A stretch of 64,000 nt of DNA, from assembly GCF_009801115.1 (NCBI RefSeq), contig NZ_VTOL01000020.1, positions 1-64,000 on the forward strand, given 5' to 3'. This DNA is from Dyadobacter sp. 3J3. Its GTDB lineage: Bacteria > Bacteroidota > Bacteroidia > Cytophagales > Spirosomataceae. A model generated the notes under the pieces. It had not been told where the DNA came from, searched no databases, and saw only the letters and a program-made list of their open reading frames with translations. Every line of letters begins with the position of its first letter. The first letter of the stretch is position 1. This document shows positions 35,587-45,471 of this stretch, one piece after another. The position numbers and the translations under genes were made by a program.

Positions 35587-36630
35587 ATGAAGACAGAAAT
35601 AATATCTGACCGTGCAGCACTAAAAGATCGTTGGGCTGAATTTAAAGCAGAAAATCCTAAAACGCGTATCCGTGACGCGGCCAAGGAATTGAATACAACC
35701 GAAGCGGATCTGGTAGCCACAGGCTTGGGTGAAAACATAATTTTGCTTGAAGGAGATTTCCGTGAATTGCTAAAAGATGTGCCTTCTTTGGGATATGTGA
35801 TGGCACTTACGCGCAACGATCATGTGGTGCATGAGCGCAAAGGTGTGTATGAAAATGTTTCTTTCAATAACCATGTAGGATTGGTTTTGGGGCCGGATAT
35901 CGATTTAAGAATGTTCCTTGGCGACTGGAAATTCGGTTTTGCAGTTCACGAGGGAGATCGTCACAGTCTTCAATTTTTCAACAGTTTTGGAGATGCGACA
36001 CATAAAATCTACCTGACTGAACAAAGTAATAAGGAAGCTTATGATGTTTTAGTAGAAAAATATCGTGCTGCTGATCAGGAAGCTATGCATTTGACGGCTG
36101 CCAAACCTGAGAAAAAAGCAGAAGAACCTGCCGGAGATATCGATGCAGCTGCATTTCAGGCTGAATGGCTGAATTTGAAAGATACACATGAGTTCTTCGG
36201 ACTTCTTCGTAAATATAAATTATCAAGAAAAGAAGCGCTTCGCTATGCACCGGAAGGATATGCGTATCAGATCAAACCGGAAAGTATGAAAGCGGTTTTT
36301 GATGCAGCATCGGAAACGGAATTGCCTGTTATGGTTTTTGTTTCAAATCCAAACTGTATCCAGATACATACAGGACCTATCAAGAAGATTTTGGTTATGG
36401 GACCTTGGTTAAATATCATGGATCCGGCATTCAACCTGCATTTGCGCGAAGATGCAATTGATGAAGCATGGGTTGTAAGAAAACCAACCGAAGATGGAAT
36501 CGTTACAGGAATTGAATTGATCGATAAAGAAGGTGTAATGTTCAACCAGTTTTTTGGAAAACGTAAACCAGGTCAGCCGGAATTAACAGCCTGGCCGGAA
36601 TTGATCGAAAAGTCGGTTATTAAAAAATAA
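35587..36630 (+). CDS. hmuS: hemin-degrading/heme-handling factor
   Basis: A cytosolic 347-residue protein of the HemS/ChuS/HmuS family, with the duplicated domain typical of it: first half about residues 1-170 (LKDRWAEFKAENPKTRIRDAAKELNTTEADLVATGLG), second half about 185-345 (LKDTHEFFGLLRKYKLSRKEALRYAPEGYAY). Family members bind heme, and several break it down to release iron. It starts 57 bp after hmuV on the same strand, so it is probably co-transcribed and completes a route from periplasmic heme to cytosolic iron. Confidence 0.9.
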   Translation: MKTEIISDRAALKDRWAEFKAENPKTRIRDAAKELNTTEADLVATGLGENIILLEGDFRELLKDVPSLGYVMALTRNDHVVHERKGVYENVSFNNHVGLVLGPDIDLRMFLGDWKFGFAVHEGDRHSLQFFNSFGDATHKIYLTEQSNKEAYDVLVEKYRAADQEAMHLTAAKPEKKAEEPAGDIDAAAFQAEWLNLKDTHEFFGLLRKYKLSRKEALRYAPEGYAYQIKPESMKAVFDAASETELPVMVFVSNPNCIQIHTGPIKKILVMGPWLNIMDPAFNLHLREDAIDEAWVVRKPTEDGIVTGIELIDKEGVMFNQFFGKRKPGQPELTAWPELIEKSVIKK

Positions 36631-37057
36631 GTGTAAAAATAAATTAATGATTGAAACTCCGTAGAAAGGTAGTATGCCAAAATATAGGAGTAACAACCGC
36701 TCCATAGGAGCATCCTGTTTATAGAAAAGAGAATTCAAAGCCGGGAATTAGACTCCGTAGGAGTCGCCTGTTAAGTGCTGGGAATTTACGAATCTGGCAG
36801 GAGGCTCCTATGGAGCCAGAGAATTTAATTAAATATATTATTTCGCCATAGTGATTCAAATGGGCTGTTCCGATTCGGGGCAGTCTTTTTTGTTTTTAAC
36901 CGTATGTGTTTAACCGCAATGGGCGCAATAGGTTTCGCAATAGACGCCAGAGTTTGATAATTAGAACTTTTGTTACCCGTCCGACAGGTATTGAAAACTT
37001 CAAATAACCCTTGCGTCCATTGCGAAAACCATTGCGCCCATTGCGGTTAAGAAAAAC
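36631..37057. repeat. repeat-filled gap: CTCC palindromes and a 20 bp inverted pair
   Basis: This 427 bp non-coding gap holds two repeat types. First, three related palindromes: GCTCC-ATA-GGAGC (36699-36711), GACTCC-GTA-GGAGTC (36751-36765) and GGCTCC-TAT-GGAGCC (36803-36817). Second, an exact 20 bp inverted pair of TTAACCGCAATGGGCGCAAT (36910-36929 and 37031-37050), ending 7 bp from the stop of the A2M gene. Both look like interspersed intergenic repeats of Bacteroidota. The second could form a long hairpin ending the A2M transcript. Confidence 0.75.
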
Positions 37058-40000
37058 CTACTCGACCTTCAATTTCCCTCCGCCAGAATAACTTCTGTAT
37101 TCTCCCTGATACATCGCATCCGCAGCCGCAGGCCCAGTTGTGAATATTCCTTTGGAAACAATCCGTACCTGATAATAAAATGACTTTTCAATTTTATCAG
37201 CCGTTGTAAAAAAATGAATCCGATCATCACGAATGTCATAATAAGTTGGGATCGCGGCATTTTTTATCCACGGCATATCGCGCGGCTCCGTAATTCTTGG
37301 ATTTTCAATCTCAAAACCGGCAGGTAACAAATCCGTCACAACTACATTTTCAATCGGAAGTCCATTGGTACTTGAGAGCGATAATTTTACCACAACCAGA
37401 TCATTCTGATGCAAAACAGAAACCGTTTTTCCATCCCGTGTCAGGTATTGGCGACGGATACTTAATCCCTGATCTTCTTCCACAAAAGTACCCGTTGCCG
37501 ACATGCCTTCCGATTGAGCAAACCAGTATAAATCACCTTTTCCCTGTGTCGTTATAGCTAATTTTTGATTGACAATTCCTTTGGTAATTTTCAATTCCTT
37601 ACCATCAAAAGCAGAGATTTTCTTTCCATTAATCAAGGCAGAGCCTGTTACCGTTGAGGCAGAAGTTTTCTTGGCCACTTTTCCCAACGCCAAAACTGCA
37701 AAACTGGCTTCCTGCGTGTTGATATAAGAAGCAGACTGGATTGCCTTCGATAATTGGCGGGCCAAAGGCGTAATCTGCAAATTATCTCCATCTGTTTCCA
37801 AAAGCGTGTTTAATACCAATCCAAGATTTCTCAACGGCGAGGAATAACTATCATCAAAAACGGCACTGCCATTTTGATATACATAACTTTTAGGTAAAAT
37901 AGAATTGAAACTTCTTGTGTCACCAATCAACTGAAAAGCTCCGGCCAGCAGATAACGGGCATCAACCGTCAGCAATTGAGGATTTTGTTTATAATAATTC
38001 ATCGCTGAACGGTTTGGTGAACCTGTAAGAGCAAGAACATACAACGAATAAAGTGTTTCCCGCCGAGCCACCGTTTTACGAATTTTGGTTAAAGATTCTT
38101 TGGGCAGATCATTATTTGTACTGGCAATCGCTATTTCCCTGGTCGCGGTTGTTCCGGTTTTGGCAGTCAAATAATCAATCGCTTTGCTTAGTGTTTTTGG
38201 ATTTATTTCAAATCCAGCCCTGCGCGCCTCTTCCAGGAAATGAACGGCATAGGCAGTTGTCCACCAGTCTTCTACAACGGCCCCAGGCCACATGACGGCA
38301 CCGCCATTAAATAATTGCTGAGATTCGATTTTACGGATTGCCTGCTGTACATTCGTAACCGGATTAAAATCACTTTCTCCTGTTTTGACGAGATATACCG
38401 GCGTAGCCATTGCTTTGGCAAGATCTGCGAAATAAAGCTGTGGAAATGCCTTTGAAATCGTTTGTTCCAGACAGCCATATGGATATCCCAGCAACGTTGA
38501 AAGTGCTTTTCCACCACCTCCAACAAGCGGAGAACGGCTTAGTACAACCTGACTTCCCGTAGTGGAAGGGATAAAATTGTGGGTAAGATTGATCAATCCC
38601 TGCTGTCCGCCCGCGATTACTCCGGAGCTGCTTGTTGTCAACAAAGGCGAAGCCGGACGAACCGTAATTTCGGTTTGTTGTGTAAAAGTTTCTCCAAAAG
38701 CATTCACCTTCACAATCACTTTTCCCACACCAATGGCAGCCAAAGCTTTTAAAGAAAATATAGCTCTGGTTTCTTTGCCAGCCGGAATACTCATTTTTTG
38801 AACAGCAGGCACGGAACCGGAATTTAGCGGTCCGCTCACTTGTAAGGTAACCGTTGCGTCGGCAGCTTTTTTCTCGGTATTACTGATATTAACAGGTAAA
38901 ATCAACTCATCACCCGGACTTAAAAAACGAGGCAAACCGGCACTGATCACAACCGGATCTGCCACTTTCATATTTTTATTTGCAGAACCAAAAGCGTTGT
39001 CTTTATAGGCAACAGCCATAATCCGCAAATCTCCGCTGAACTGTGGAATGTTAATATCAAAAGTTGCTTCACCGCTTCCATTGGCAGTAATTTGTCCACT
39101 CCAAAAAGAAACCAGTTCCGTTCTTCCGTTGCTCAATGGATTAATTCTTTTTTCGAGATCATACCCGTCACCCCCAAAACTGGATGCGCCTGAAATATTT
39201 AATTCAGGGAAAAGCAACGCGTATAAATTATGACTGGTAACTTCCAAAGCCCGTTTTTGATAAAAATAGCCATGGATATCCGGCGTTTTAAAATTCTTGA
39301 TTTGCAAAATTCCTTCGTCGACAACAGCAATTGTTACCTCTGCATTGGGCTGCGTTTTTATTTTGATCTGCTGTTTCGTTTTTGATCTTGACTTATCCAC
39401 AGTTGTGATCGAAACAGGTAAATTTCGCTTTGAATCTTCTACCAAAACCGGAATAAATCCATTGGCAACCGTAAGCGGAAGATCTGAATTGTCAAGCGGC
39501 CGGATTAGCGTAGCCGTTACAAAAACATTCGGTAAATGTTCCTCTTTCAGGCTAAGTTTCAATTCAGCTGCTTTCTTTTCTGTCGTTAAAATGTGATGTT
39601 CCAGAACGCTGTTTCTTTCAACAGTTACCAGTAATCTACCATCAAAAGGTGTTTTGAAAAGGATTTTCGCCGTTTCCCCGACATTGTACTTTTCTTTATC
39701 GGTTTCCATTAAAACCCGTCCTTCATTGCTTACTTCAAAAGACGAATATTGGGTATAACCCGAACCATAAGCATAGAAATGGGAGACGCTGTAATGTTCC
39801 GCTTCCGGCCTCCGGATTCTTACCTGGTACTCCCCGGAAACTGTCGGGACATACCGAAAAGTATTTTTGCCATTGACGAGATTTAGAATGTTGGAGTACA
39901 CAACTTTTTCACTTTTTCTGGAAGTATACGTTAGCTGTTCATTTTTCTTTTCTACAACAGTTTGATATTCAAGCCGGACGATCTCTACTTTTGCTTTGGC

Positions 40001-42508
40001 CCCGTTCTGCAAAACTCCTTTACTATTGACACCAACAATTTCAAACGGAACCGGCGCATTTACTCCGACATATGAATCGGGCAGATGAATTCCGTAAAAA
40101 ACATTTTGTGTAAAAACATCAAAATGCTGCAAACGATTAACCGGGCGGCCGTTTTCATCAAAAACTGTAACATATATTTTCCCTTCCAAAACCCCAATAT
40201 CTTTTATTCCGGCTGCCAACGGGAATTTTTCTGTTGCCTGTCCCTGCTCATTGGTAATTCCTTGTCGACGTTCTTTTTCAAAAGTTGTTTCGGCGGGAAT
40301 ATCAAAGGTGTATTCAGGAAAACCGGCTGCAAAAAAACTTTTTCGTTTCAGCTGGGATTCCATTTCGTATGTCCGGTTGCTGGCCGGCGGCCCGAATAAA
40401 TTAAGCGCAGTTGCGGTTAATGAAATGGTATTGCCGGAAACATATTCCTTTTGCGCACCGCTCAAATCTACTTTGATGCGGTCTGGCATGAATTCTTCCA
40501 CATTAACGGATTGGGAAGTCAGCAAAACATCATTGGCATTGTATACTTCCAAAACGTAAGTTCCGGTGAGCGCGGCCGTTTCCATCGCAACTTCCGTTTC
40601 CACGGCACCTTGTTTATTTGTGCTTTTGCGCCAGGTCCGGTATTCCCTTCCATTTGGCGTTACCAGTCTTAATTTTAAAGGAACTTCCGCCGCAACCTGC
40701 CAATTCTGATTTCTGATAACCGTGTTAAAATGAAGTGTTTCTCCAGGCCGGTACATATCACGCTGACTGTAAATAAAAGCCTGCAAACCGGAAGTATTAT
40801 CGCGCTGTCCTTCCACTTCAAAACGGGAAGTTTCTACGCGGGTATCATCTAAAAGCAGATAATTAAAATCGTCTTTATTGCCCGCCGTAATCATCGCCAG
40901 TTTAAAACCAGGGGCTTTTTCGCCCAATTTTTCAATATGCGCAATACCATCACCATCCGTTGTGGCGGTAAAAATCGATTGATTATTGGTACTGATTAAG
41001 GTTATTTCAAGATTGGCCAGCGGTTCATTCGTTTTTATCGAATTGGCAAAAACCCAAAGCTCATCTTTTCCTTGTTTGGCAATCAATCCGATATCTGAAA
41101 TTGATACCAATTTTGTGGCGCCCAGATAAGCTTCATCTTTTGAATTAACTGAAACAAGATAAATTCCACGACGACCATTATCATCCGGCAGCGCAATGTT
41201 TAATGCTGAAATTCCTTTTGCTTTTGGAAGGTTTTCGGTATCAATGACTTTATTTACAACGATATCCGTGAAATTATTTTCTTCGTCATTGCCATAGTTA
41301 AACGATCCGATAGATTTCCATTCTTCACCCACATACCCATATTCTTCCCAACGGTTTGAACGTACGTAACTAAGGATGTTATTGGCGTATAGTTTGGCAA
41401 TTTTAACCTGAACTTTCGGCACATTCACAATCTGGACACCCATATTTCGCGACCCTTTTGGCGTCATGTATAATGCCTTTTTATTGGCAAAAGATATCCC
41501 GGCGGGCATTTTACCGAAGAAAAGATCACGCGAAGTTTCGTCTTCCAAAGTTTTTCCAAGTACGCCTTTTAATGTTTTGTTGATCAAAAGCGCATAGGTA
41601 TCAGTTTCATTAAAATCACCTCTCAGAATGAAACCGTTTTCTGTTAATTCACTGGTCAAAGTTGCGGTTGGATTGATTGAAAATCCGGTTTCAATACTTT
41701 CTTTGATAATTTCTTGCGTTGTAATGACACGAACAAAAGCGGCGTTATTTTCAAAACCTGTCTTGATATCAGATACTTCCAGATGTAGCGGCGAAGGCAA
41801 ACTGGTTGTTCTTTCAAGCGTTTCGTTGGTAACGTATGTGGTATTTTGTGCTTTTAATCCTTTGTCCAAAGTAATCTGCAATGGCACCGGATTATTATCT
41901 GCTGCGCCGCTATTAGCTAATGCCAGTGTAATTATTTTTCCTTCCGCAGAAGGAAGGATTTTATAAGAAACAGATTTATCCGACAGCTTTAATTTCAATC
42001 TTTCGGCAACATTTTGAGTGGTAACCGGATAATTGAAAATCAGTTTTAAACGCGCTTCCTGGCGGCTGGTTTCTTTTGAAAGTGTCCACCAGCTTTCCGT
42101 TTCAATTAATTGTAAATAAGGCGTGTGGAAATCTACCGTTTCGGTGGAAACGTCGTACTTTTTATCTGTTTTGGATTGAGATAATAATTTGTCGGTAAGT
42201 TTGGCTTTATAATTTGTCGCGGAGCCAAAACCTGCAACAGGCGAAAAAATCAGTTCATTCGGCGCGGACCATTTAAATTTTCCACGAACGGCTGGTTCGA
42301 ATTGAATGTACTGCGTTGAATCCCAATCGTTAAGCTTACTTTCTGGAACGAGATCTTTATTAAAAGTAAAAACAAGATTTTGAGACTGGCCTATCTCATC
42401 TTTGAAGTTTGTTCCGGCAATTTTTACTTCATTTAAGGAAGAACAACTATTGAAAAAATATGCAGAAAAGAGAATAAGGAGGAGTAAAAGGGAAGCGTTT
42501 TTTTTCAT
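37058..42508 (-). CDS. alpha-2-macroglobulin-family lipoprotein
   Basis: A very large (1816-residue) bacterial alpha-2-macroglobulin. It starts with a signal ending in the lipobox FFNSC (about residue 22), so it is probably anchored in a membrane facing the periplasm. MG-type beta domains fill the first 1200 residues. The thioester motif CLEQ is intact at residues 1346-1349 (PYGCLEQT) and is followed by an alpha-helical TED region (about 1330-1600) and a C-terminal receptor-like domain. These proteins trap invading proteases. The partner PBP1C gene (pbpC), often adjacent in other bacteria, is not next to it here; ispH lies upstream on the same strand. Confidence 0.93.
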   Translation of the reverse strand: MKKNASLLLLLILFSAYFFNSCSSLNEVKIAGTNFKDEIGQSQNLVFTFNKDLVPESKLNDWDSTQYIQFEPAVRGKFKWSAPNELIFSPVAGFGSATNYKAKLTDKLLSQSKTDKKYDVSTETVDFHTPYLQLIETESWWTLSKETSRQEARLKLIFNYPVTTQNVAERLKLKLSDKSVSYKILPSAEGKIITLALANSGAADNNPVPLQITLDKGLKAQNTTYVTNETLERTTSLPSPLHLEVSDIKTGFENNAAFVRVITTQEIIKESIETGFSINPTATLTSELTENGFILRGDFNETDTYALLINKTLKGVLGKTLEDETSRDLFFGKMPAGISFANKKALYMTPKGSRNMGVQIVNVPKVQVKIAKLYANNILSYVRSNRWEEYGYVGEEWKSIGSFNYGNDEENNFTDIVVNKVIDTENLPKAKGISALNIALPDDNGRRGIYLVSVNSKDEAYLGATKLVSISDIGLIAKQGKDELWVFANSIKTNEPLANLEITLISTNNQSIFTATTDGDGIAHIEKLGEKAPGFKLAMITAGNKDDFNYLLLDDTRVETSRFEVEGQRDNTSGLQAFIYSQRDMYRPGETLHFNTVIRNQNWQVAAEVPLKLRLVTPNGREYRTWRKSTNKQGAVETEVAMETAALTGTYVLEVYNANDVLLTSQSVNVEEFMPDRIKVDLSGAQKEYVSGNTISLTATALNLFGPPASNRTYEMESQLKRKSFFAAGFPEYTFDIPAETTFEKERRQGITNEQGQATEKFPLAAGIKDIGVLEGKIYVTVFDENGRPVNRLQHFDVFTQNVFYGIHLPDSYVGVNAPVPFEIVGVNSKGVLQNGAKAKVEIVRLEYQTVVEKKNEQLTYTSRKSEKVVYSNILNLVNGKNTFRYVPTVSGEYQVRIRRPEAEHYSVSHFYAYGSGYTQYSSFEVSNEGRVLMETDKEKYNVGETAKILFKTPFDGRLLVTVERNSVLEHHILTTEKKAAELKLSLKEEHLPNVFVTATLIRPLDNSDLPLTVANGFIPVLVEDSKRNLPVSITTVDKSRSKTKQQIKIKTQPNAEVTIAVVDEGILQIKNFKTPDIHGYFYQKRALEVTSHNLYALLFPELNISGASSFGGDGYDLEKRINPLSNGRTELVSFWSGQITANGSGEATFDINIPQFSGDLRIMAVAYKDNAFGSANKNMKVADPVVISAGLPRFLSPGDELILPVNISNTEKKAADATVTLQVSGPLNSGSVPAVQKMSIPAGKETRAIFSLKALAAIGVGKVIVKVNAFGETFTQQTEITVRPASPLLTTSSSGVIAGGQQGLINLTHNFIPSTTGSQVVLSRSPLVGGGGKALSTLLGYPYGCLEQTISKAFPQLYFADLAKAMATPVYLVKTGESDFNPVTNVQQAIRKIESQQLFNGGAVMWPGAVVEDWWTTAYAVHFLEEARRAGFEINPKTLSKAIDYLTAKTGTTATREIAIASTNNDLPKESLTKIRKTVARRETLYSLYVLALTGSPNRSAMNYYKQNPQLLTVDARYLLAGAFQLIGDTRSFNSILPKSYVYQNGSAVFDDSYSSPLRNLGLVLNTLLETDGDNLQITPLARQLSKAIQSASYINTQEASFAVLALGKVAKKTSASTVTGSALINGKKISAFDGKELKITKGIVNQKLAITTQGKGDLYWFAQSEGMSATGTFVEEDQGLSIRRQYLTRDGKTVSVLHQNDLVVVKLSLSSTNGLPIENVVVTDLLPAGFEIENPRITEPRDMPWIKNAAIPTYYDIRDDRIHFFTTADKIEKSFYYQVRIVSKGIFTTGPAAADAMYQGEYRSYSGGGKLKVE

Positions 42509-42583
42509 AAGGATGTTAACGGAATTTTCAGACCAATAGAATTTATTTGCGGCAATAACGTTTTTTTATCCAAAATCCGGATA

Positions 42584-42622
42584 TAAAAAACGGATGATTT
42601 TTTATAACTAAAAACCATCCGT
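42584..42622 (-). terminator. intrinsic terminator of ispH
   Basis: ACGGATG (42590-42596) pairs with CATCCGT (42616-42622) and, past one mismatch, TTTTT with AAAAA. On the minus strand the stem is followed by six T's (A's at 42584-42589). It separates ispH from the A2M gene. Confidence 0.8.
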
Positions 42623-42699
42623 CTAAATTAACTGTAATTGTGTCAAATCTTATTTTTGTCTGTCCTGATTTGTGTTAACGGTCAGAGAAATATCGTGAA

Positions 42700-43923
42700 T
42701 CAGAACGCTTTCATGACTTCTTCAATTAATTTGATATCTTTGAAAAATGATAATAAACGCACTAAAATACCTTCTACAATGGCATCAGGGCACGAAGCTC
42801 CGCAAGTAAGCATAATGCGAACGGGCGATTTAACCGGTAAATAATTCTCCGAAACCGTTTCTTCCTTAGTATGCAAATTAAAATGCCTGATCAGGTTATT
42901 GTCAAGAATTTTATTAACAGATTCGATAAAATAAGTTGGCAGTTTTGCTTCACAAAGTTCTACCAAATGCGAAGTATTTGAACTGTTATAGCCGCCTGCA
43001 ACGATAACGAGATCTGCCGGATGCGTCAATAAGGCATAAGTCGCATCCTGATTGTCATTGGTAGCATAACACAGTGTGTCGCGGGTGTTGGCAAAATGCG
43101 TTTCGACTTCTTCCGGACGGAGACTGTAATGTTTTGTCATTACATTTTTCAAATAATCTGCAATGCCTTGTGTATCAGAAGCAAGCATCGTCGTTTGATT
43201 AACCACACCGATTCTCTGCAAATCTTTTTCAGGATTAAATCCTTCTGAATATTGACCTTTAAAATCTTCAAAAAATTGTTGAGCCGGAAGTTCACCCGTA
43301 ATATAGGATGCCAAAAGAATGGTTTGCTTCATATCCTCCACGACAATCGTGGGCGCATTCTCCTTACTATGTGAAAACGTTGCGCGGGTTTCTTCGTGAT
43401 ATGGCTTTCCATGAACAATAATTGAATAATCTTTTTGCCCGATTTGCTCTGCCCGATTCCAAACCTTTTCTACAAATGGACAAGTTGTATCGTATATGTA
43501 AGAATTAATTCCGAGCTCAGCCAGTTTCTTCTGATTTTCAATGGTTGTTCCAAAAGCAGGTACAACCACGATATCTTCCGGTGTCAGTTCTTCCCATGGA
43601 ATGAGCTGATTGCCTTTGGTATCCATGATAAATTTTACGCCGCGATCCGTCAAATCTCTGTTTACATCAGGGTTATGGATCATTTCACTCAAAAGAAAAA
43701 TCCGCTTTTCGGGATTTTCGGAAATGGCTTTGTAAGCAATATCAATGGCATTTTCCACCCCATAACAAAATCCGAAATGACGAGCGATCAGGAATTGCAC
43801 CGGCCCAAAATCCAGCACAGTTGGCGTGAAATCACGTTTCAGTTTATCGTTTTTACGACGGAATTCCTTAATCGGTGTGATAATCTGGCTCCGGTAAAAA
43901 TCGGGTATATTAAACGTCTTCAT
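42700..43923 (-). CDS. ispH: 4-hydroxy-3-methylbut-2-enyl diphosphate reductase
   Basis: IspH (LytB) is the last enzyme of the MEP pathway, a 4Fe-4S reductase making IPP and DMAPP. The three cluster cysteines are visible in GFCYGVENAID, YDTTCPFVEKVWNR and TCGASCPDAIVEG. The ATG at 43923 (MKTFNIPDFYR) gives 407 residues, the long Bacteroidota form with about 50 extra N-terminal residues. An in-frame start at 44034 would add an unsupported lead. It is followed by a terminator and then by the A2M gene. Confidence 0.93.
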   Translation of the reverse strand: MKTFNIPDFYRSQIITPIKEFRRKNDKLKRDFTPTVLDFGPVQFLIARHFGFCYGVENAIDIAYKAISENPEKRIFLLSEMIHNPDVNRDLTDRGVKFIMDTKGNQLIPWEELTPEDIVVVPAFGTTIENQKKLAELGINSYIYDTTCPFVEKVWNRAEQIGQKDYSIIVHGKPYHEETRATFSHSKENAPTIVVEDMKQTILLASYITGELPAQQFFEDFKGQYSEGFNPEKDLQRIGVVNQTTMLASDTQGIADYLKNVMTKHYSLRPEEVETHFANTRDTLCYATNDNQDATYALLTHPADLVIVAGGYNSSNTSHLVELCEAKLPTYFIESVNKILDNNLIRHFNLHTKEETVSENYLPVKSPVRIMLTCGASCPDAIVEGILVRLLSFFKDIKLIEEVMKAF

Positions 43924-44200
43924 GTACAGATTCAGTGGATTGTAAGTAACAAAATAGGCTATTTTTAAGCAATAGTCAAAACGGGAGCTTTTCTTTTTGA
44001 TAACAAATGAGGGATTGTGTTTGTTCAGAAACAATTATTAAAGTTAAAACATGATCGTATATAGAAGATAATTTTGATTGGGTTTGGCTAATAGCTAAAC
44101 ACTAATCGCTAACCGCCAACAAAATATTTTGTACCTTGATGCAACATCTTTATCATCTTCTGCCTCTTTAATACAGAACGTTCAAATCTAAACCTTCTGC

Positions 44201-44767
44201 TTGAAAACGAAATTGTACACCGACCAGCATGTGGACCTGGTAGAACGTTGTAAACTCGGAGAGCGCAAAGCTCAGTACGAGCTATACAAATGTTACTCGA
44301 AGGCTATGTTCAACATTTGCATGCGGATAATAAATCATAACGGTGAAGCAGAAGATGTCTTGCAAGAGGCATTCGTGGACGCATTTACGAACCTCCATCA
44401 ATTTAGGCAGCAATCGACTTTTGGTGCCTGGTTCAAGCAGATTGTAGTAAATAAATCCATTAACCACCTTCGGAGCAGAAAGGTAAAATGGGTGGAAATG
44501 GATGAGTTTCAGGAAACGCTGGAAGACGGTCAGGAAATGGATGAAAGCTTCGGCTGGCATGAAAATGATACGACTCTGGAAGTGGAAAGGATAAGAAATG
44601 CAGTTTTGAGATTGCCTGATGGGTATCGTGTAGTGGTAAGTCTTTATTTATTTGAAGGATACGACCACGAGGAAATCGGGGAAGTTTTGGGAATCAGCGA
44701 AACGACGTCGAGAACACAATATATGCGTGGAAAAAGAAAGTTGACAGAAATACTCGGAAGAGCTTAA
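44201..44767 (+). CDS. ECF RNA polymerase sigma factor
   Basis: A 188-residue sigma factor: region 2 at about residues 18-90 (YELYKCYSKAMFNICMRIINHNGEAEDVLQEAFVDAFTNL, then FGAWFKQIVVNKSINHLRSRK) and region 4 at about 125-185 (LPDGYRVVVSLYLFEGYDHEEIGEVLGISETTSRTQYMRGKRKL). The only plausible start is TTG at 44201: an in-frame stop lies 12 bp upstream and the next ATG would cut into region 2. A rare start codon may keep its level low. It leads an operon with an anti-sigma-like gene and an exported beta-repeat protein. Confidence 0.9.
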   Translation: MKTKLYTDQHVDLVERCKLGERKAQYELYKCYSKAMFNICMRIINHNGEAEDVLQEAFVDAFTNLHQFRQQSTFGAWFKQIVVNKSINHLRSRKVKWVEMDEFQETLEDGQEMDESFGWHENDTTLEVERIRNAVLRLPDGYRVVVSLYLFEGYDHEEIGEVLGISETTSRTQYMRGKRKLTEILGRA

Positions 44768-44880
44768 CGGAAGGTGATCGCAACGATATCGAGATAACAG
44801 GAGTACTTACAAACAGTAGATAAACTAACAAAAACAGTATCATTTGAATCGAAACTTTACACTTTATATGTTAACAATCA

Positions 44881-45471
44881 ATGAAAAAGTCTTCTGATAA
44901 AAAAGATCGTCTGGAAAGGTTTGTGCGGGATAATAGGGATGGATTCGACGTTTTCTTACCTCAGGATTCTTTGTGGGACCGAATCGAAAATAGTATTCCT
45001 TCGGTAGTCACAGAGCCGCAAAAAAAAGTAAAACGACTTCACAATCCTTATTTCGACTGGCGTATTGCTGCCGGAGTTATTCTGGCTCTTGGTGTCGGTT
45101 ATCTCTTCTACCTCAACAAGGAATATGGTGTAACCCGTGATCCTGGCGTCGCACTGCAAGTGCCTGCTTACGCCCGTGAATTCAATCAGTACAATGTAAT
45201 GATTGATGAAAAACGAAACGAAATCTTCAAACTGGCAAGCAGTAATCCTGAATTATACAAAGATTTTTCTGCTGATCTCAAAAGTCTTGAAAACAGCTAC
45301 CAGAATCTCAAATCTGACCTGGGCAATGCTCCTAATCAGGAAGCGTTGATTCGTGCTATGATAGAAAATCTGCAATACCAGGTGGATTTACTAAATCAGC
45401 AACTGACTATTTTACAACGTATCAAAAAGGCAACCCAAAGCCATGAAAAAAATAATTCACCTACTGTTTAA
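44881..45471 (+). CDS. anti-sigma-like bitopic membrane protein
   Basis: A 196-residue protein with a charged cytosolic part (about residues 1-58), one membrane helix (about 60-80, WRIAAGVILALGVGYLFYL) and a periplasmic coiled coil (about 105-190, rich in heptads such as LKSLENSYQNLKSDL and MIENLQYQVDLLNQQLTIL). It follows the sigma gene by 113 bp and overlaps the next gene by 29 bp. Position and layout fit an anti-sigma factor, although no conserved anti-sigma motif such as the zinc HxxxCxxC is present. Confidence 0.7.
   Translation: MKKSSDKKDRLERFVRDNRDGFDVFLPQDSLWDRIENSIPSVVTEPQKKVKRLHNPYFDWRIAAGVILALGVGYLFYLNKEYGVTRDPGVALQVPAYAREFNQYNVMIDEKRNEIFKLASSNPELYKDFSADLKSLENSYQNLKSDLGNAPNQEALIRAMIENLQYQVDLLNQQLTILQRIKKATQSHEKNNSPTV

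Noticed and set aside
36671..36680. AGTATGC word as a further MarR operator
   Set aside because: Only one half-site is present, without the GCATACT arm, and it lies within a repeat-rich gap away from fatty-acid genes.
43924..44034. 37-residue N-terminal extension of IspH
   Set aside because: Composition is unlike IspH and the ATG at 43923 gives the usual Bacteroidota length.
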